Source: Pieris napi (taxonomy: Eukaryota; Arthropoda; Insecta; Lepidoptera; Pieridae). Taken from it: a DNA stretch of 64,000 nucleotides. Below, one piece after another: positions 63,001 through 64,000 of this stretch (positions are counted from its first letter, which is position 1; each line of letters opens with the position of its first letter). The notes under the pieces are model-generated. The model saw only the letters and a list, made by a program, of their open reading frames with translations. It searched no databases and was not told where the DNA came from. The stretch is from positions 6,007,001 through 6,071,000 of the forward strand of contig NC_062251.1 of the NCBI RefSeq assembly GCF_905475465.1, read 5' to 3'. Position numbers and translations under genes: made by a program.

Positions 63001-63691
63001 TAAAAGTACAATCATATTTTCAGACTCAAAAAGTGCACTACAATCTCTTGAAAAATTTCCTTTCCAAATGAAACTTTGTTATCCTATTATTTGCGAAATA
63101 CGTGATAAGCTTTTAATATGTTCTCAAAGAAATTACACCGTTATCTTTGCATGGATTCCAAGTCACAGTGGAATTAAAGGAAACGAGAAAGCCGATGAGC
63201 TTGCTAAAGAAGCTATAAAGGATGGAGACATAGTCCCATACATTAATTATTGTCATGATTTAGCTGCTCTCCCGAAAACCCATCTTTGGGAGTCATGGAA
63301 TGATGTTTGGTTGAGAAGCAGCAAGTTCAAAGGCAAACATTATGCTGAAATTCAACCCAGGATCCCCAGTAGACCATGGTTCTTTGAGATTAAAAGTTCT
63401 AAAACTGTCACTTCTATCATTTCCAGAATGCGTTTAGGACATGTTTGTACACCTCATCATTTAGCAAGGCTTCGTATTATTGATAGTAATATTTGTGAGT
63501 GTGGAGAAGATATTGGTGACCTTGACCATATTTTCTTTTCTTGTTCCCAATATGACCGTACCTCCTTTCTGAATTCTTTACAATCACTTCATGTTCCGTT
63601 TCCGACTAAAATCTCCTGCCTTTTGCTTTATCCTTTATTGTATTATAATGTATTATCTTCTTTCATAATCTATAATAATATTAAGATGTAA
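59921..63691 (+). CDS. LINE ORF2, endonuclease-reverse transcriptase-RNase H polyprotein
   Basis: Up to 1256 residues; translation more likely starts at the ATG at 59969 (MDSKIIQWNCRS), where the endonuclease begins. APE-type endonuclease (about 20-230) has N25, E52 (SETWL), D148/N150 (GDFNSH), D199 (AVDLSI) and S222-D-H224. Reverse transcriptase (about 450-740) has SYRPIALSSVLTKIAE, FLDISAAYDNVN, GLPQGSVLSPLLYNIY and YADD at 674-677. RNase H (about 970-1100) has D974 (FTDASK), E in TGECFALLKAL, D in FSDSKSAL, and D1092 (NEKADELAKEA). The end has a CCHC-like motif (CECGEDIGDLDHIFFSC). All catalytic residues I can check are present and no stop or frameshift interrupts it, so it looks competent for retrotransposition. 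Confidence 0.95.
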   Translation: MPLLMKKLNQLMLLKIMDSKIIQWNCRSVVPKKHDLIYLINKHSPVVVALSETWLKPGYLLRIPGYTCLRDDRFDGHGGVALLVRNSINFSEIAFSSLISNDAINIVGIKIDNISIVSIYLARSSFVILNSVNNLLSSLSRPFLLLGDFNSHHQMFGCGTTDSNGVRLVEILDLHNLCLLNTGSPTRRTKPNEKLSAVDLSICTPDLASSRSWYTSSSTFGSDHFPIIISSPIRRSPYQKRQPRVKYKLNNADWLAFKILVESKINDLPELVSGGETNSSKALATCLIESADQIFSVKRNPSNKIPFPPWWDRECMVAVSRRKEAERVYAEDMSNENLDILNEVISTTRKFLRDKKQAGWKNFCTSLSPSTCPSEVWTSIKRFRSAFKESLSSSSLPPFLTNAFLDRLAPPSAAESIYFPLESSLIDDSSSLNSPFSLHELKGVLSHVKDSSPGQDGIMYSFLSHLGDTALMYFLNLINSVMVTGNIPETWKSQEVIAIKKPNKPTNDVASYRPIALSSVLTKIAEHLVKNRLEWFIENNNLIANSQYGFRKSKSTIDNLAILTTDIRIAFSRDEDIVAAFLDISAAYDNVNISILQRKLLELQVPTLLIRFIINLLSCRYISLIVQKDGNITELKRTVFKGLPQGSVLSPLLYNIYTYDLELSINSHINVLQYADDLLFYSVDKSVVKACNSMSSSLNCLNIWLVKNGLDLSVSKSSIVVFSKKRTTPIINVTFNGQSLPLQTKIKFLGVILDSKLSGLAHYEHVVMKCAQLLNIMKCLSGVWWGAHPFSMKLVYNALIRSVLDYGTFLLDGGSVLGSKKLDVIQSKALRIVTGVMKSSPSNALQVECCDPPLKLRRQFLSDRFLFKSMQFSNHPLHGRLHELNNIIYTSRYWRHKSLPCLIISFRKFLTLHSRIHRSPSLPIFMTQFNSLILDPDIRYNIGVRKQDILETNIRFMSSVEEQNWEGWDYIFTDASKISVDDCVGVGLIHWQHKIIQKIKLPPESSVFTGECFALLKALELVILLKSKSTIIFSDSKSALQSLEKFPFQMKLCYPIICEIRDKLLICSQRNYTVIFAWIPSHSGIKGNEKADELAKEAIKDGDIVPYINYCHDLAALPKTHLWESWNDVWLRSSKFKGKHYAEIQPRIPSRPWFFEIKSSKTVTSIISRMRLGHVCTPHHLARLRIIDSNICECGEDIGDLDHIFFSCSQYDRTSFLNSLQSLHVPFPTKISCLLLYPLLYYNVLSSFIIYNNIKM

Positions 63692-63855
63692 TATGTTTAT
63701 GTACATATTTTATTTTTAACCAGCTTATCCCTTTATTTCCTTCTGATGTCTTTGTTTATTTTTTTTCGCGTGTAGTTTCCCAACCTTTTACTTGAAACTG
63801 GCATAAAGTTGAAGCTGTTGCCATAATATTAAAAAAAAAAAAAAAAAAAAAAAAA

Positions 63856-64000
63856 CTCCTAAGTGATAAGGGGTGTCTTAAAAAAAAATATATTTTTTTT
63901 TATTATGTGGCATTAAAACATATAAACAACCCTTAATTTTCACCCCTCTACGATCAAGCCCTATTCTTTTTTTATTGTAGATGGTTATTTTAAATTAAAA
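63856..64000 (-). repeat. Dispersed 'AGCTGAYCCGGC' repeat, copy 9, right part (runs off window)
   Basis: Starts with the duplicated CTCCTAAGTGA and continues GATAAGGGGTGTCTT, TTTTCACCCCTCTACGATCA, AGCCCTATT, TATTGTAGATGGTTATTTT, all blocks of the dispersed repeat in reverse orientation. It is the continuation of 57998-58113. Confidence 0.8.

Larger units (their letters stand above)
58114..63855 (+). mobile_element. Full-length I-type LINE retrotransposon
   Basis: A 5.7 kb unit between two copies of CTCCTAAGTGA (58103-58113 and 63856-63866), an 11-bp or longer target-site duplication made by target-primed reverse transcription. It has a 5'UTR of 192 bp, overlapping ORF1 and ORF2, a 3'UTR of about 140 bp and a poly(A) of more than 20. 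Both ORFs are uninterrupted. The domain set (CCHC gag-like ORF1; EN, RT, RNase H and CCHC-like tail in ORF2) places it in the I superfamily (I, Nimb or Loa type). Intact ORFs and a perfect duplication point to a recent insertion. Confidence 0.93.

Overview
This is an AT-rich, intron-bearing insect genome window, most probably from a moth or butterfly. The conserved genes are of the insect type and the repeats look lepidopteran: tRNA-derived SINEs, RTE/CR1-like LINE tails, and many terminal-inverted-repeat (TIR) elements. All gene models were read by eye from splice sites and conserved protein motifs. No alignment was run, so family names are recognition from memory.

Genes from left to right. 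(1) Positions 840-3997, minus strand: the 5' end of an unrecognised gene, three exons, leaving the window on the left. (2) 8145-9350, minus: an intronless protein O-fucosyltransferase 2 gene (POFUT2). (3) 9786-27318, plus: a complete nine-exon Arp1/centractin gene encoding 376 residues, divergent from POFUT2 across 435 bp; its introns grow from about 250 bp to 6.2 kb because of transposon insertions. (4) 31441-47576, plus: a complete aldo-keto reductase gene with two alternative first coding exons that both join the same six downstream exons. (5) 56199-57750, minus: the last two exons of a glycerol-3-phosphate acyltransferase 3/4 gene; the remainder lies to the right of the window. (6) 58114-63855, plus: an apparently full-length, intact I-type LINE with ORF1, ORF2, poly(A) and target-site duplication.

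The rest is mainly nested mobile DNA. The most striking element is a 4.1 kb foldback element (21233-25334) in Arp1 intron 8. Its arms are tandem arrays of one 275-bp unit in opposite orientations around a spacer of about 100 bp, and it sits inside a smaller two-copy element. Other items are three copies of a repeat carrying most of a 5S rRNA gene, a Ginger/KRBA2-like transposon with TATA target duplication, piggyBac and Harbinger remnants, several MITE families with TTA/TAA duplications, a perfect 166-bp MITE pair 36 kb apart, an 11-unit array of 131-133 bp in the aldo-keto reductase intron 1, and at least ten copies of a dispersed 'AGCTGAYCCGGC' repeat that repeatedly serves as a landing site for other elements.

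The host genes work in separate pathways: dynein/dynactin transport, O-fucosylation in the ER, NADPH-dependent carbonyl reduction and glycerolipid synthesis. There is no operon-like logic. The points of interest are alternative promoter use in the aldo-keto reductase gene, possible exonisation or splice-site donation by repeats in Arp1, and long inverted repeats inside transcribed introns that could yield double-stranded RNA.
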